A stretch of DNA of 64,000 bases from Nocardiopsis sp. NRRL B-16309 (GCF_001279585.1 NZ_LGEC01000087.1:1-64000), one strand, 5' to 3'; positions 46,524 through 55,083 are shown, counted from the stretch's first letter. Numbers and translations are program-made. Notes: generated from the sequence alone by a model not told the origin.

Positions 46524-47054
46524 TCATGCACCCCCCAGCCTCCTGAAGGTTACATCAGATACCCGACCAGATATCCAAGAAGTACAATCATTATTACCTA
46601 CATTCGGATCCACCCACTGCACTCGTTTAATTGGAGAGAACTCCTCCGACACCCTCTTGGCAAGCTTTTCTGACCGCTTGTCGCTCGACACGACCGCGTT
46701 CCCTAACCGCAAGGAGAGTTCAAGCAGGTGAGCATCCTTAAGAAGCGCCGCTATATCGTTTGCATCAGGTAGACACTCATTAATTTTTGATCGAAGCAAT
46801 CTATTTTCCTTATCCTCAGCTCGCTTAATAAGTTTTCGCGACATCATCTGATACCTCCAGTTCAGTGACAACTTGCTTCCGTTTTTCTTCCATTCGCGAG
46901 TTACTTCAGGAGAGAAAACTGCGCCAATCCTATTCGTCAATACGGCTGCCAAAATATTCCTAGCATTATCTGACATAGGACTGTTGCTCGTACTAGCACT
47001 TCCAGCCACACACGCATCAATTATAATGTATTCACTCTCATTTGACGGCTTCAA
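46524..47054 (-). CDS. PIN-domain nuclease, partner of the ATPase
   Basis: 176 residues with PIN-like geometry: Asp13 in IIIDACVAGSA, Glu54 in SPEVTREW, Asp107 in KDAHLLELSL and Asp125 in VVSSDKR. These four acids match the PIN catalytic set, so ribonuclease activity is expected. Start is TTG with GGAGG four bases upstream, overlapping the ATPase stop by TTGA, so the two are translated together. It could be the effector of a defence or toxin system. Family name not claimed. Confidence 0.75.
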   Translation of the reverse strand: MKPSNESEYIIIDACVAGSASTSNSPMSDNARNILAAVLTNRIGAVFSPEVTREWKKNGSKLSLNWRYQMMSRKLIKRAEDKENRLLRSKINECLPDANDIAALLKDAHLLELSLRLGNAVVSSDKRSEKLAKRVSEEFSPIKRVQWVDPNVGNNDCTSWISGRVSDVTFRRLGGA

Positions 47055-48391
47055 AAACCCTCCTCCTGCATCCTGTCTTCTACCGCGTCTAGATATTCCA
47101 TTTCAGAATTCATAACAACTTCGTCGAAATCGATAGGCCAGTCACCGAAACGCCCAAACTCATCAACGTTTGCAGTCTTAAGGCTGGTGCACCCATCTTC
47201 CGAGGATCGAGTGAACCAGTGCAGGGCCACATCTTCCGGATCGACCTCTTTGTGCGCAAGAGAGGACTGGACCCCCTTAATAATCAGTGGACTATGAGTT
47301 TCAACTATTACCCTTACACCCCGTTTCGCATGCCTCACAAGAACTTTGGAAAGGGCGGACTGAGCCCGTGGATGGAGATGAATCTCGGGCTGTTCAATAT
47401 AAACAATCTGACCTGCGTCAGCGGCTATCAGCGAAACCAAAACAGGAAGGGTTTGGGAGACACCAAAGCCAACATCGGCAATATTTACTAGGTCATGTGC
47501 CCCGCCTTGCTGTGCATGCGGAAGCCTCCCTACTAGGAGCTCTACGCTGATGTCATTCACTGGCTTGGACATGATCTTCCATGTCAGACCAAGACTCTCT
47601 AGATCCCGATTCAACGCGGAAAGCTTAGCTTTATCCTCGGTAGATCCATTCTGCCAAGAGTCAATTAGACTAGCTACGTACTTCTCAAACTTTCCGGGAA
47701 ATGCAGTCCCCACAGCAGAACTTGGATAAACGCGTTCAGGGTTCCCCCGGAGTCCGGGAACGTGGATCGTATCCACAGCCAGCCTGCGAAACGTGTTCAC
47801 CGCGTAGTTAGGAATGGGAAATTCAAATGAGTCAACTTTCACCGAAGCTTCAAGAAAACAGCGGTTTCTCTTAATCGAACTCTTGGCCGACGCTTCGTCA
47901 ATTAGCTTTTCATATCGCTTGAACCGCGAACCGGGCGCCTCTCGCAAGAATTCGATATCGGCAGACATTCCCTGATGAAGGTTTACCTCTTCTCGCCTTT
48001 TTAGCCGCATGTTCTTCAAGTGCAATCCACTTTTCACCTTCGTGAATTGAAGATCGACTGAAATGCCGTTAATGTGCGCGCCAACGGAGAACATTTTGGC
48101 AGCGTCATTTTTCGACCTGCCCCTCGAGAACATTTGCTCCACAGACGTCAGTGCAACATTCGGACCATTCATCAAGAGAGGCCCCGGGTCAAACTGAGCT
48201 TCGATCGTTTGCTTCACGAGAAGTAGACCCTGCATAAAGCTCGATTTTCCGGAGCTATTCGATCCTCCAATCAGCGTCAAAGGCTTTATTTTCATTTTTG
48301 TCATACCTCTAATTGACTTATATCCCATAATTCGAAGATATAGAGTTTTCACCTTCGGGCGCCACCTTTTGATGTCTGATGATTCTGTCAT
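47051..48391 (-). CDS. OLD/AAA15-type ATPase
   Basis: 446 residues. An ABC-like ATPase of the OLD/RecF type: Walker A GSNSSGKSS (43-51), then a long helical middle, a FGVSQTLPVLVSLI signature-like segment, Walker B-like VYIEQPEIHLHPRAQ and an ETHSPLIIKG H-loop. There is no C-terminal TOPRIM nuclease; the nuclease is the separate PIN gene. The start is MTESSD with GGAGG five bases upstream; an earlier ATG lies in that site. Likely sensor/motor of a two-gene system. Confidence 0.8.
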   Translation of the reverse strand: MTESSDIKRWRPKVKTLYLRIMGYKSIRGMTKMKIKPLTLIGGSNSSGKSSFMQGLLLVKQTIEAQFDPGPLLMNGPNVALTSVEQMFSRGRSKNDAAKMFSVGAHINGISVDLQFTKVKSGLHLKNMRLKRREEVNLHQGMSADIEFLREAPGSRFKRYEKLIDEASAKSSIKRNRCFLEASVKVDSFEFPIPNYAVNTFRRLAVDTIHVPGLRGNPERVYPSSAVGTAFPGKFEKYVASLIDSWQNGSTEDKAKLSALNRDLESLGLTWKIMSKPVNDISVELLVGRLPHAQQGGAHDLVNIADVGFGVSQTLPVLVSLIAADAGQIVYIEQPEIHLHPRAQSALSKVLVRHAKRGVRVIVETHSPLIIKGVQSSLAHKEVDPEDVALHWFTRSSEDGCTSLKTANVDEFGRFGDWPIDFDEVVMNSEMEYLDAVEDRMQEEGF

Positions 48392-48673
48392 TAGCTCCTC
48401 CATTTGCTAGTCTGCCTGCTGCTGTTTGCCGAGTTGGGCTGTATGGGATCAAGGCGACGGCGCTCGCGCCGTCGCAGCGGCCCTCGGCCGCCGCTCGGGC
48501 TGCGGGCTGCCGCCCGGTCCCGAGCGCACGGCCGTAGGCCGCACGCACGCAACGTCTCTCGGACAGGCCCGTACGGCGAGCGGGGCCAGAGCTGCCCGAT
48601 ACCTCCATGGTGACTCAGGACACAGTCGCCTGTCAGGGCATTTGGTCCCAATGGTTGATGACGTGTTCAGGTC

Positions 48674-48740
48674 CCGGGGTGCCCGATGGCGCGACACGGA
48701 CTGTCTGGGGTGTCGGCCCCGGCGCCATCGGGCACCCCGG
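48674..48740. repeat. 19-bp-arm inverted repeat near attR
   Basis: Arms 48674-48692 and 48722-48740 pair perfectly; the 29-nt interior can itself pair GACAC with GTGTC. It may be the double-strand replication origin, a transfer locus or an insertion-related structure. Confidence 0.7.
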
Positions 48741-48848
48741 ACCGAAGACGATGGTTGCCGAAGACCGGGGCTGAGGGAGCTTGGTTCAGGTATGCGGGAC
48801 AGGCCATCGCACCTGGGGCGGACGTCCTGTGGCTGGGGTCAAGAGCAA

Positions 48849-48868
48849 TGCACATTCAGTGCACATGG
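48849..48868 (+). promoter_or_regulatory. right integrase arm-site candidate
   Basis: TGCACATTCAGTGCACATGG, 19 of 20 identical to 36332-36351, same orientation. 105 bp from attR. Confidence 0.6.
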
Positions 48869-48972
48869 CTACGGGAGAGCTCCGGAAGCGGTGAGAACCG
48901 ATCGGGGCGAACGGCGAGGTCAGGGGTGGTTTCCGGGTTCCATCTACCGGTCAGAGGAGGACCCCGGTACGG

Positions 48973-49011
48973 GAAGAGGTCGTGGGTTCAAATCCCGCCA
49001 CCCCGACTGGG
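48973..49011 (+). repeat. attR of integrative element (39 bp)
   Basis: Identical over 39 bp to 36249-36287, including the T arm and acceptor of the tRNA. It marks the right end of the element. Confidence 0.95.
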
Positions 49012-49462
49012 AAGTAGCAGGTCAGGCGGTCAGACGCCTCCGAGAACGGAGGGGTGTGGCCGCCTGATCCGAGGGGTGTGGCCGCCTGATCCGTGTTCTG
49101 GGAGAGCTTCGGGAGACCGTGCGACCGGCACCGTTCATCGCCGCACCGCCCTCTATGGCTATGGCTGTACGCAGGTCATGCAACTCGGCCATATGCCGCG
49201 GCCATCAGGCCCACCGTGGAGGAGGGCTCGTGGCCGAGCACCGGGGCATCATCCTGAGGTCGAACATCAGCTTGGCCGTCGTTGCCGCGGCGATGCGCTG
49301 TTCAAGTTCATCGAGGTTTGCGTGCTCGGCCCAGGGCCGCGCTCCCGGCGGCCTGTGTTTAGCGCACCCCGGGCCAGGAAACATCGTCTGACCAGGCTCT
49401 CTGCGAACTCATCTGCGATCCAAGGGCCTGAGCCGACGCGCGGCGGGCACGGGGAGGGCGGC
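49012..49462. other. scar region right of the element
   Basis: A perfect 22-bp tandem repeat is at 49050-49093 (starts AGGGGTGTGGCC). 49133-49196 is about 90 percent like 43410-43470, the 3' end of the 118-residue element gene. A short coding-like fragment reads on the minus strand at about 49225-49330 (LDELEQRIAAATTAKLMF). No intact gene. It looks like remains of an earlier related element. Confidence 0.6.
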
Positions 49463-50272
49463 ATGGGTGAGCACATCCGCACGAGTGAGCTCGACATCTG
49501 GACCGAGCAGGTCGGCGAGGGGGCGCCCGTCCTGCTCATTGGGGGTCTGGGCGACACCGTCGAGTCGTGGCAGTTCCAACTCGACGGACTCGCGGACCGC
49601 TATCGCCTCATCGCCTTCGACAATCGCGGGGCGGGGCGGACGGCGATGCCGGAGGGTCCGCTGTCCGTGGAGCTGATGGCCGACGACGCGGCCGCGGTGC
49701 TCTGGGCGCTCGACATTCCGTCCGCACACGTGGTCGGCTTCTCCGGCGGCAGCATCGTCGCCCAGGAGGTGGCACTGCGGCACCCCGAGGTCGTGCGCAG
49801 TCTCGTCCTGCAGAGCACGTGGTCGACGATGGACCGCTACCTGCGCTCGTGGGCCCGCTTCGTCCGTTGGCTCGTGGCTGTGGCGCCGAGCGAGCGAGCG
49901 TTCCTCGAGGGCTTCTTCCTCGACATCTACACGCCGCGATCGCACAACGACGGGACCGTCGACCAGATCATCGACGAAGCGCTCGCCTTTCCCCACAAGC
50001 AGTCGGTCGAGAGCGTCCAGCGCCATATCGACGCCTTCATGGAGCACGACGCTTCCGACAGGTTGTCGGCGATCGCCGCGCCGACTCTCGTCCTCTCCGG
50101 CGGCATCGACACGGTCACGCGCCCATCGCTCTGCCGAGCCGTCGCCCTGCAGATTCCCGGCGGCCTCTTCGAGGTCCTGGAGGACGAGGCCCACCAGCCC
50201 TTCCAGGAAATGCCGGACGTGTGGAACGCTCGCGTCGACGCGTTCTGGCGCGACGTGGAGAACCAGGGCTGA
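49463..50272 (+). CDS. alpha/beta hydrolase
   Basis: 269 residues, with GGLGDTVESW (27-36), DNRGAGRTA, the nucleophile elbow GFSGGS and a late EDEAHQPF histidine region. A broad hydrolase/esterase fold; the substrate is unknown. Start MGEHIRTS, GGGGAGGG four bases upstream. The first clear gene to the right of the element. Confidence 0.8.
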   Translation: MGEHIRTSELDIWTEQVGEGAPVLLIGGLGDTVESWQFQLDGLADRYRLIAFDNRGAGRTAMPEGPLSVELMADDAAAVLWALDIPSAHVVGFSGGSIVAQEVALRHPEVVRSLVLQSTWSTMDRYLRSWARFVRWLVAVAPSERAFLEGFFLDIYTPRSHNDGTVDQIIDEALAFPHKQSVESVQRHIDAFMEHDASDRLSAIAAPTLVLSGGIDTVTRPSLCRAVALQIPGGLFEVLEDEAHQPFQEMPDVWNARVDAFWRDVENQG

Positions 50273-50323
50273 GACCGCCCCTGCCCTTCGGCCCGGGGCG
50301 GCCCCTCGCTCGTAGCCGCCGGA

Positions 50324-51823
50324 TCAGCTCTTCGGCTGTCCCTCGGGCTCGGCGCCGCGGATGCGCGTGCCGACCTCGAGTTCGGTGCGCTCCTCGGCGA
50401 GGCGGCGCAGCGCCTCCTCCCCCGTCACCGTGGTGCGCGGAGTGACGAGGCTGACGACCACTCCGGCCACCAGGGCCACCGTGAGCGACGGGATCACCGC
50501 GTTGCCCCAGAAGGCACCGAAGGACTCCACGTTGTTGACGACCAGGGCCGCCGCCGAACCGCCGAGCATGGCAGCGATCCCGCCCTGCCAGGTGGCGCGC
50601 GGCCAGAACTTGCCCAGGAGCGAGGCCACCAGCAGACCCGTGAGCACCGTGGAGATCATCAGGGTGATGTACTCGATGATCGTCGTGGCCAGCAGTGCGA
50701 AGCCCAGGGCCAGGCCGAGCACCGCGACCAGGGACCACCGCGAGGCGCGGACGAGGTTCTCGGCCTTGGGCAGCTTGCCCGTGACCACCTGGGAGACGTC
50801 GCGCATCAGGATGGTGACGCCGACGATGGCGTCGGAGTCACCGGAGGACATCGTCGCCGACAGCCCGGCGACCAGCAGGAACGCGCCGATCCACAGCGGG
50901 AACAGGGTCGTGGCCAGGTACGGGAACGCCATGTCCGGGTTCTCCAGGCCGGGCGCCAGGCCGCTGGCCGACATTCCGGCGACCGCCGGGAGCAGTGAGA
51001 AGGCGGCGAAGAGCACCCCGGCGAGCAGGAAGCTGCGCCGGACGGTCCGCACGTTGGCCGCGGAGTAGATCCGCTGCCGGTAGGAGGGTGTGGCCAGCAC
51101 GCCGACCGCGATGACCAGGGCGAGCGACACCGCGGGGAGCGGGCCCAGGGCCTGGACGCCGAGCATGGAGGCGGCCTCGTCGGAGACGCCCTCGCTCAGG
51201 CCGTCGAAGCCTCCGACGGTGACCAGGGACAGGACCGCCAGGACGGTGAAGCCGAGGAACAGGATGGTGCCCTGGATGACGTCGGTGATGACCACCGCCA
51301 GGTAGCCGCCCACCACGGTGTACAGGCCGAATCCGACCGCGATGACCACCTTGGCCAGGTTCTCGTCCATGCCGGTGAGGAAGGACAGGTACATGGCCCC
51401 GCCCATGATGTGCGCGCCCAGCCAGCCCACGGAGGCCAGGAACAGCAGCACGGCCACCACGCCCTTCACCGCGCGGCTGGCGCCGTAGTAGTAGCTCATC
51501 TCCTCGGCGAAGGTCATGAAGCCGTGCTTGCGGACGTCGGAGAAGAGCCACAGCAGCAGGAAGATGCCGAGGGCGCCGCCGATCCCGTAGAGCGCGCCGG
51601 CCCAGCCGTTCTGGTAGGCGAAGCCCACCGCTCCCAGGCTGGAGCCGGTGCCGACGAGTGTGGCGAGGGTGCTTCCCATCACCAGCGGGGTGCTGAGCTT
51701 GCGCCCGGCGAGGAGGAAGTCCTCTCCGGTGCTGGTGCGCCGGGCGACCCACCAGCTGATGCCGAGCATGAGGAGGACCGCGAGGAGGAGGGCCACCAGG
51801 TAGCCCATGTGGGATTCGATCAT
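50324..51823 (-). CDS. sodium:solute symporter (SSS family)
   Basis: 499 residues with about 13 membrane segments. Family motifs: GRKLSTPLVMGSTLATLVGTG in the first third and GLYTVVGGYLAVVITD mid-protein. It imports a solute with sodium; the operon suggests an amino-sugar acid or N-acylated acid. Last gene of the leftward operon, separated from RidA by 162 bp with a terminator-like hairpin (51903-51935), so expression may be attenuated. Start by family; the ribosome site is weak. Confidence 0.85.
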   Translation of the reverse strand: MIESHMGYLVALLLAVLLMLGISWWVARRTSTGEDFLLAGRKLSTPLVMGSTLATLVGTGSSLGAVGFAYQNGWAGALYGIGGALGIFLLLWLFSDVRKHGFMTFAEEMSYYYGASRAVKGVVAVLLFLASVGWLGAHIMGGAMYLSFLTGMDENLAKVVIAVGFGLYTVVGGYLAVVITDVIQGTILFLGFTVLAVLSLVTVGGFDGLSEGVSDEAASMLGVQALGPLPAVSLALVIAVGVLATPSYRQRIYSAANVRTVRRSFLLAGVLFAAFSLLPAVAGMSASGLAPGLENPDMAFPYLATTLFPLWIGAFLLVAGLSATMSSGDSDAIVGVTILMRDVSQVVTGKLPKAENLVRASRWSLVAVLGLALGFALLATTIIEYITLMISTVLTGLLVASLLGKFWPRATWQGGIAAMLGGSAAALVVNNVESFGAFWGNAVIPSLTVALVAGVVVSLVTPRTTVTGEEALRRLAEERTELEVGTRIRGAEPEGQPKS

Positions 51824-51902
51824 GGCGAAGGTCCAATGGTGACAGGGGAGTGACGCTCGGTGATGCACGAGGGGTGGGCCTCGCTGTGAGCGCGGGGAGG
51901 GT

Positions 51903-51935
51903 GGGGCACACCCGGTGCGGTGCCGGGTGTGCCCC
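51903..51935 (-). terminator. hairpin between RidA and symporter genes
   Basis: Perfect 13-bp stem (51903-51915 with 51923-51935), 7-nt loop. It may end or attenuate the leftward transcript before the symporter gene. Confidence 0.65.
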
Positions 51936-51985
51936 CGGTGGGATCGGTGCGGGATCCCGGTGGGAGGCCGGTGTGCGGCGGGGTC

Positions 51986-52372
51986 CTACTCGGCGGGCTT
52001 GTAGAGCACCGCGTCGACCTCGATGAGGAAGCCGGGCAGGTCCGCCTGGATGGTGGTGCGGACCGGCGGCTCGTCGCCGAAGTACTCCTGGAAGACCGCG
52101 TTCATCGCCTGGAAGTCGTCCAGGTCGCGCAGGTAGACCCTCGCCTGGACGGCGTCGGCCAGGCTCGAACCGGCGGCCTCGGCCACGGTGACGAGGTTGT
52201 CGAAGGTGGCGCGGGCCTGCTCCTCGAACGGACCGTCCACCAGCGAGCGGTCGGTGCGGTGCGGGGTGGCGCCGGCCAGGTACACGAAGTCCCCGGCGAT
52301 GACGGCGTGGGAGTAGGGACCGCCGGGCGGTGCGGCGTCCGGGGTGGTGATGACCTGCTTCTTCTTAGCCAT
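51986..52372 (-). CDS. RidA-family enamine/imine deaminase
   Basis: 128 residues, canonical RidA length, with ARVYLRDLDDFQAMN and PVRTTIQADLPGFLIEVDAV. The conserved arginine is in the VRTT segment. It would hydrolyse the enamine/imine released by the PLP deaminase next to it. GGAGG eight bases before the ATG. Confidence 0.88.
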   Translation of the reverse strand: MAKKKQVITTPDAAPPGGPYSHAVIAGDFVYLAGATPHRTDRSLVDGPFEEQARATFDNLVTVAEAAGSSLADAVQARVYLRDLDDFQAMNAVFQEYFGDEPPVRTTIQADLPGFLIEVDAVLYKPAE

Positions 52373-52423
52373 GTGCGTGGCCTCCTTGGTGTGCGTGCGA
52401 GCGTCGGTGCGTGGCCGACGCGG

Positions 52424-53803
52424 TCAGAACAGGGTGCGGACGGCGTCCACGATCCGGCCCTCGGAGTCGAGTACCGGGATCAGCGGCCACTTGTCGAACA
52501 CCGTGCACGGGTGTGACAGCCCGAGTTCGACGATGTCGCCCACGTCGGGGGCCTGGTCGCCGGTGCCGGTGAAGTCGAGGAACCCGTGGTGGTCGTTGAG
52601 CTCGACGACGCGGGCGGCGCCGTCCAGCGGGATCCGCCGGTCCCCTCGCAACAGGGCGCGGGGGACGGGCAGGTCGATGTCGAAGGACACGTCGCGCTTG
52701 CCGACGCCCAGCAGGGCCCGCCCGGGCTCGGGTCGGGACAGCACGCGTGCGTGGCAGCTGAGCGCGGGGCGCAGCGGGTCGTCGGCCACGGCGGAGCGCA
52801 GCGGCGAGGCGCGTTCCATGAAGAGGTCGTCGTGGGTGAGGTAGCAGCCGGACCGGATGATCCGCCGGATCGGCAGTGACAGTTCGGGCGGGGACGACAG
52901 GGCGTCGGCGACCAGGTCGGGGTAGCTGCTGCCGCCCGCGGTGACGATGACCTCGTCGGCGCCGGCGAACAGGCCCTCGGCGTCGGCGCGGCGCGCGAAG
53001 TCGAGCAGCCGGTCGAGCCAGGAGCGGACCCGCGCGGGCGAGTCGTCGTCGCGGCGCTGCGGGAACACGCCCTCGAAGGCCTCGACTCCGGCCAGGGTCA
53101 GGGCCGGGCAGGCGGCGACGCGACGGGCGAGGCCGAGGGCGTCGTCGAGGTCGCGCACGCCCGTGCGCCGTCCAGCCACGCCCAGTTCCACGAGCACGGG
53201 GAGGGGGCGCTGGGCGTCGGCCAGGGCCGATTCCATGATGCGTACGCCTGCGACGGAGTCGACCAGGCAGAACACGTGGAAGTCCGGGTCGGCGAGGGCG
53301 TCGGCGATCCACGCGAGCTGCCCCTCCTCCACGACCTCGTTGGCGATCAGCACGCGTGGAGCACCGAAGGACCTCATGGTGCGCGCCTGGGCGGTGGTGG
53401 CGGCGGTCAGGCCCCACGCGCCGCGGTCCAGCTGCGCCGACCACAGGTGCGGCGACATGGTGGTCTTGGCGTGCGGGGCCAGGTCGGCGCCCTGGTCCGC
53501 GCACCAGCGCGCGAAGCGGTCCAGGTTGTGGCGCAGGGCCGACTCGTCCAGGGTGACGGCGGGCAGCCAGAGGTCGCGCAGGTGCAGGCCCGCGGAGCGG
53601 ACCGCGGCCGGGGTGGTGGGGCTGTCCGGCAGGGACCGCGCCTCGACGGGCGCGGTGTCCAGGGCGGCCAGGAGCGCTGCGGGCAGCCCGGACCCGGCGA
53701 TGGCGGACGGTGCCTCCGGGGCCCCGACCGCATCGGACGACGGGTTCGGGGTCCCGCTCGGACCAGGGGTTGAGGGTTCGGGCCGGGGCGTGCGGTCGGT
53801 CAT
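52424..53803 (-). CDS. DSD1-type PLP amino acid deaminase
   Basis: 459 residues, fold-type III (alanine-racemase-like) PLP enzyme. PLP-binding Lys113 lies in APHAKTTMSP, and the C-terminal D-serine-dehydratase-like domain has SHPCTVFDKW, a metal-ligand motif. The family deaminates D-amino acids such as D-serine or D-threonine; here D-glucosaminate is my inferred substrate, giving 2-keto-3-deoxygluconate. The N-terminal 40 residues are low-complexity. It overlaps the amidohydrolase by ATGA. Confidence 0.85.
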   Translation of the reverse strand: MTDRTPRPEPSTPGPSGTPNPSSDAVGAPEAPSAIAGSGLPAALLAALDTAPVEARSLPDSPTTPAAVRSAGLHLRDLWLPAVTLDESALRHNLDRFARWCADQGADLAPHAKTTMSPHLWSAQLDRGAWGLTAATTAQARTMRSFGAPRVLIANEVVEEGQLAWIADALADPDFHVFCLVDSVAGVRIMESALADAQRPLPVLVELGVAGRRTGVRDLDDALGLARRVAACPALTLAGVEAFEGVFPQRRDDDSPARVRSWLDRLLDFARRADAEGLFAGADEVIVTAGGSSYPDLVADALSSPPELSLPIRRIIRSGCYLTHDDLFMERASPLRSAVADDPLRPALSCHARVLSRPEPGRALLGVGKRDVSFDIDLPVPRALLRGDRRIPLDGAARVVELNDHHGFLDFTGTGDQAPDVGDIVELGLSHPCTVFDKWPLIPVLDSEGRIVDAVRTLF

Positions 53804-55065
53804 CGCTGTGCTCCCTGGGGACGGGGGAAGGGTTCGTTGAAGTCCTCGGGCCGGTCCAGGTGCTGGACGGAGGCCCGGACCCGGGCGCGGCGCTCGTCCT
53901 CGGCCCGCCGCTGGGCGTCGCTGAGCGGGACCCACACCGGCGGGGCCTGGGCGGCGTGCGGTTCGAGCAGGCGTCCCGCGGAGTAGGTGGCGGTGTTGGT
54001 CAGCCGCAGTGGCGCGTCGCGGACCCCGCCGTGCACGTCCACCGTGGGGAAGGATCCCCGTTCGGCGTCGAACACGGCGATGTCCGCCCGCGCGCCGACC
54101 GCCAGCGTCCCCGCGTCGAGTCCGAGGGCGCGCGCCGGGCGCACGGTGACGGCGGCGATGGTGCGGGCCAGGTCCATTCCGGCCGCCATGGCCTTGCCCA
54201 TCACCGTCGGCAGGTCGAACGCCGGCCCGTACACCGAGCGGATGTGCAGGTCCGTGGAGACGACGGGATCGACCCCGGCGGCGAGTTCGGCTTCGAGCAC
54301 GTCGAAGTCGAAGGCCCCCGACCCGTGGCCGAGGTCGAAGACCACGCCGGAGTCGCGCAGGCGCTTGAGGGCGTCGGTGGGCCGTCCGTCGACGACCAGG
54401 TCGGGGGCCACGCCGGTGGCGCAGTGGGTGAGGATGTCGCCCTCGTCGAGGAAGGGTTCGACGTCGGCCAGTCCGGGCGGGCCGTACCCGATGTGCACCA
54501 TGAGCGGCCGTTCGATGCGGCGGGCCAGTGCCGCGGCCCGGCGCAGCGGCTCCACGCCGTGCTCGCCGACGGTGTGGCGGTCGATGCGCGCCTTGACGCC
54601 GCGGACGAGGTCGCCCTGCTGGGCGGCGACCGCGACGGCGGCATCCACGTCGAGGTTGTCCAGGACGTGGTGCTCGCCGGTACGGCCGACCAGCCCGAGC
54701 CCGGAGACGTTGATCAGCGCGTGGACCCGGAAGGGCGCGGGCTCGGCGACGGTGCGGCGCAGGCCGTCCATGGCGTAGGCGCCGGCCGATCCGGCGTCGA
54801 CCCAGGTCGTCACGCCGGTGCGCCAGGCCAGCGCGACGGGGTCGAGCCCCCAGTAGGTGGCGCCGTGCCACAGGTGGGTGTGCAGGTCGACCAGGCCGGG
54901 CAGGACGAGGCGACCGGTGACGTCGACGACCTGAGCGGCCCCGGTCGTCGGGAGCCCGGGGGCGACGGCGGCGATCCGGCCCGCCCGCACGGCGACGTCG
55001 GCGGTGCCGTCGCGCCCTGAGTCGGGGTCGATGACGCGGCCGCCGCGCAGCAACAGGTCCCACAC
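53800..55065 (-). CDS. amidohydrolase/deacetylase metallohydrolase
   Basis: 421 residues, amidohydrolase superfamily. Metal ligands: His62 and His64 (DLHTHLW), carboxylated Lys158 (GVKARID), His191, His214 and Asp272 (STDLH). The family (EF0837/Atu3266-like) deacetylates N-acetyl amino acids. With the deaminase it would turn N-acetyl-D-glucosaminate into D-glucosaminate, an inference. Start GTG, AAGGGA upstream. First gene of the leftward operon facing the IclR operator. Confidence 0.85.
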   Translation of the reverse strand: MWDLLLRGGRVIDPDSGRDGTADVAVRAGRIAAVAPGLPTTGAAQVVDVTGRLVLPGLVDLHTHLWHGATYWGLDPVALAWRTGVTTWVDAGSAGAYAMDGLRRTVAEPAPFRVHALINVSGLGLVGRTGEHHVLDNLDVDAAVAVAAQQGDLVRGVKARIDRHTVGEHGVEPLRRAAALARRIERPLMVHIGYGPPGLADVEPFLDEGDILTHCATGVAPDLVVDGRPTDALKRLRDSGVVFDLGHGSGAFDFDVLEAELAAGVDPVVSTDLHIRSVYGPAFDLPTVMGKAMAAGMDLARTIAAVTVRPARALGLDAGTLAVGARADIAVFDAERGSFPTVDVHGGVRDAPLRLTNTATYSAGRLLEPHAAQAPPVWVPLSDAQRRAEDERRARVRASVQHLDRPEDFNEPFPRPQGAQR

Positions 55066-55083
55066 ACCAACCAGTCCCTTCGA

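Larger units (their letters stand above)
46148..48425. other. AT-rich cargo island of the element
   Basis: G+C drops to about 45 percent by hand count of sample lines, against about 70 in the flanks. The change is sharp near 46150 and 48425. It holds the Nudix pseudogene and the PIN/ATPase pair. Codon choice is also unlike the neighbours (AAA, ATA and TTA codons). This suggests recent transfer from a low-GC source. Confidence 0.85.
48392..48972. other. right-end region of the element
   Basis: 581 bp, no supportable gene. It holds a perfect 10-bp-arm hairpin (GCGACGGCGC-TC-GCGCCGTCGC, 48454-48475), a long inverted repeat (48674-48740), and an arm-site candidate (48849-48868) before attR. The change back to high G+C lies at about 48425. 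Confidence 0.6.
36249..49011. mobile_element. pSAM2-type actinomycete integrative and conjugative element (AICE)
   Basis: About 12.76 kb between 39-bp att repeats, inserted in tRNA-Pro. Modules from left: int, xis, repSA (rolling-circle type), a membrane protein, an FtsK-like transfer ATPase, pra, korSA, small conserved AICE genes, a GntR/Nudix/flavoprotein set and an AT-rich ATPase/PIN cargo. One FtsK-type transfer gene without relaxase or type IV secretion is the defining AICE arrangement. Confidence 0.93.

Noticed and set aside
48973..49011. Second tRNA-Pro gene at the right end
   Set aside because: Only the 3' part is present; it is the attR copy of the attachment core, not a complete tRNA.
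48426..49067. Plus-strand frame across the element right end
   Set aside because: Runs through the inverted repeat and attR; arginine-rich composition and no family features.
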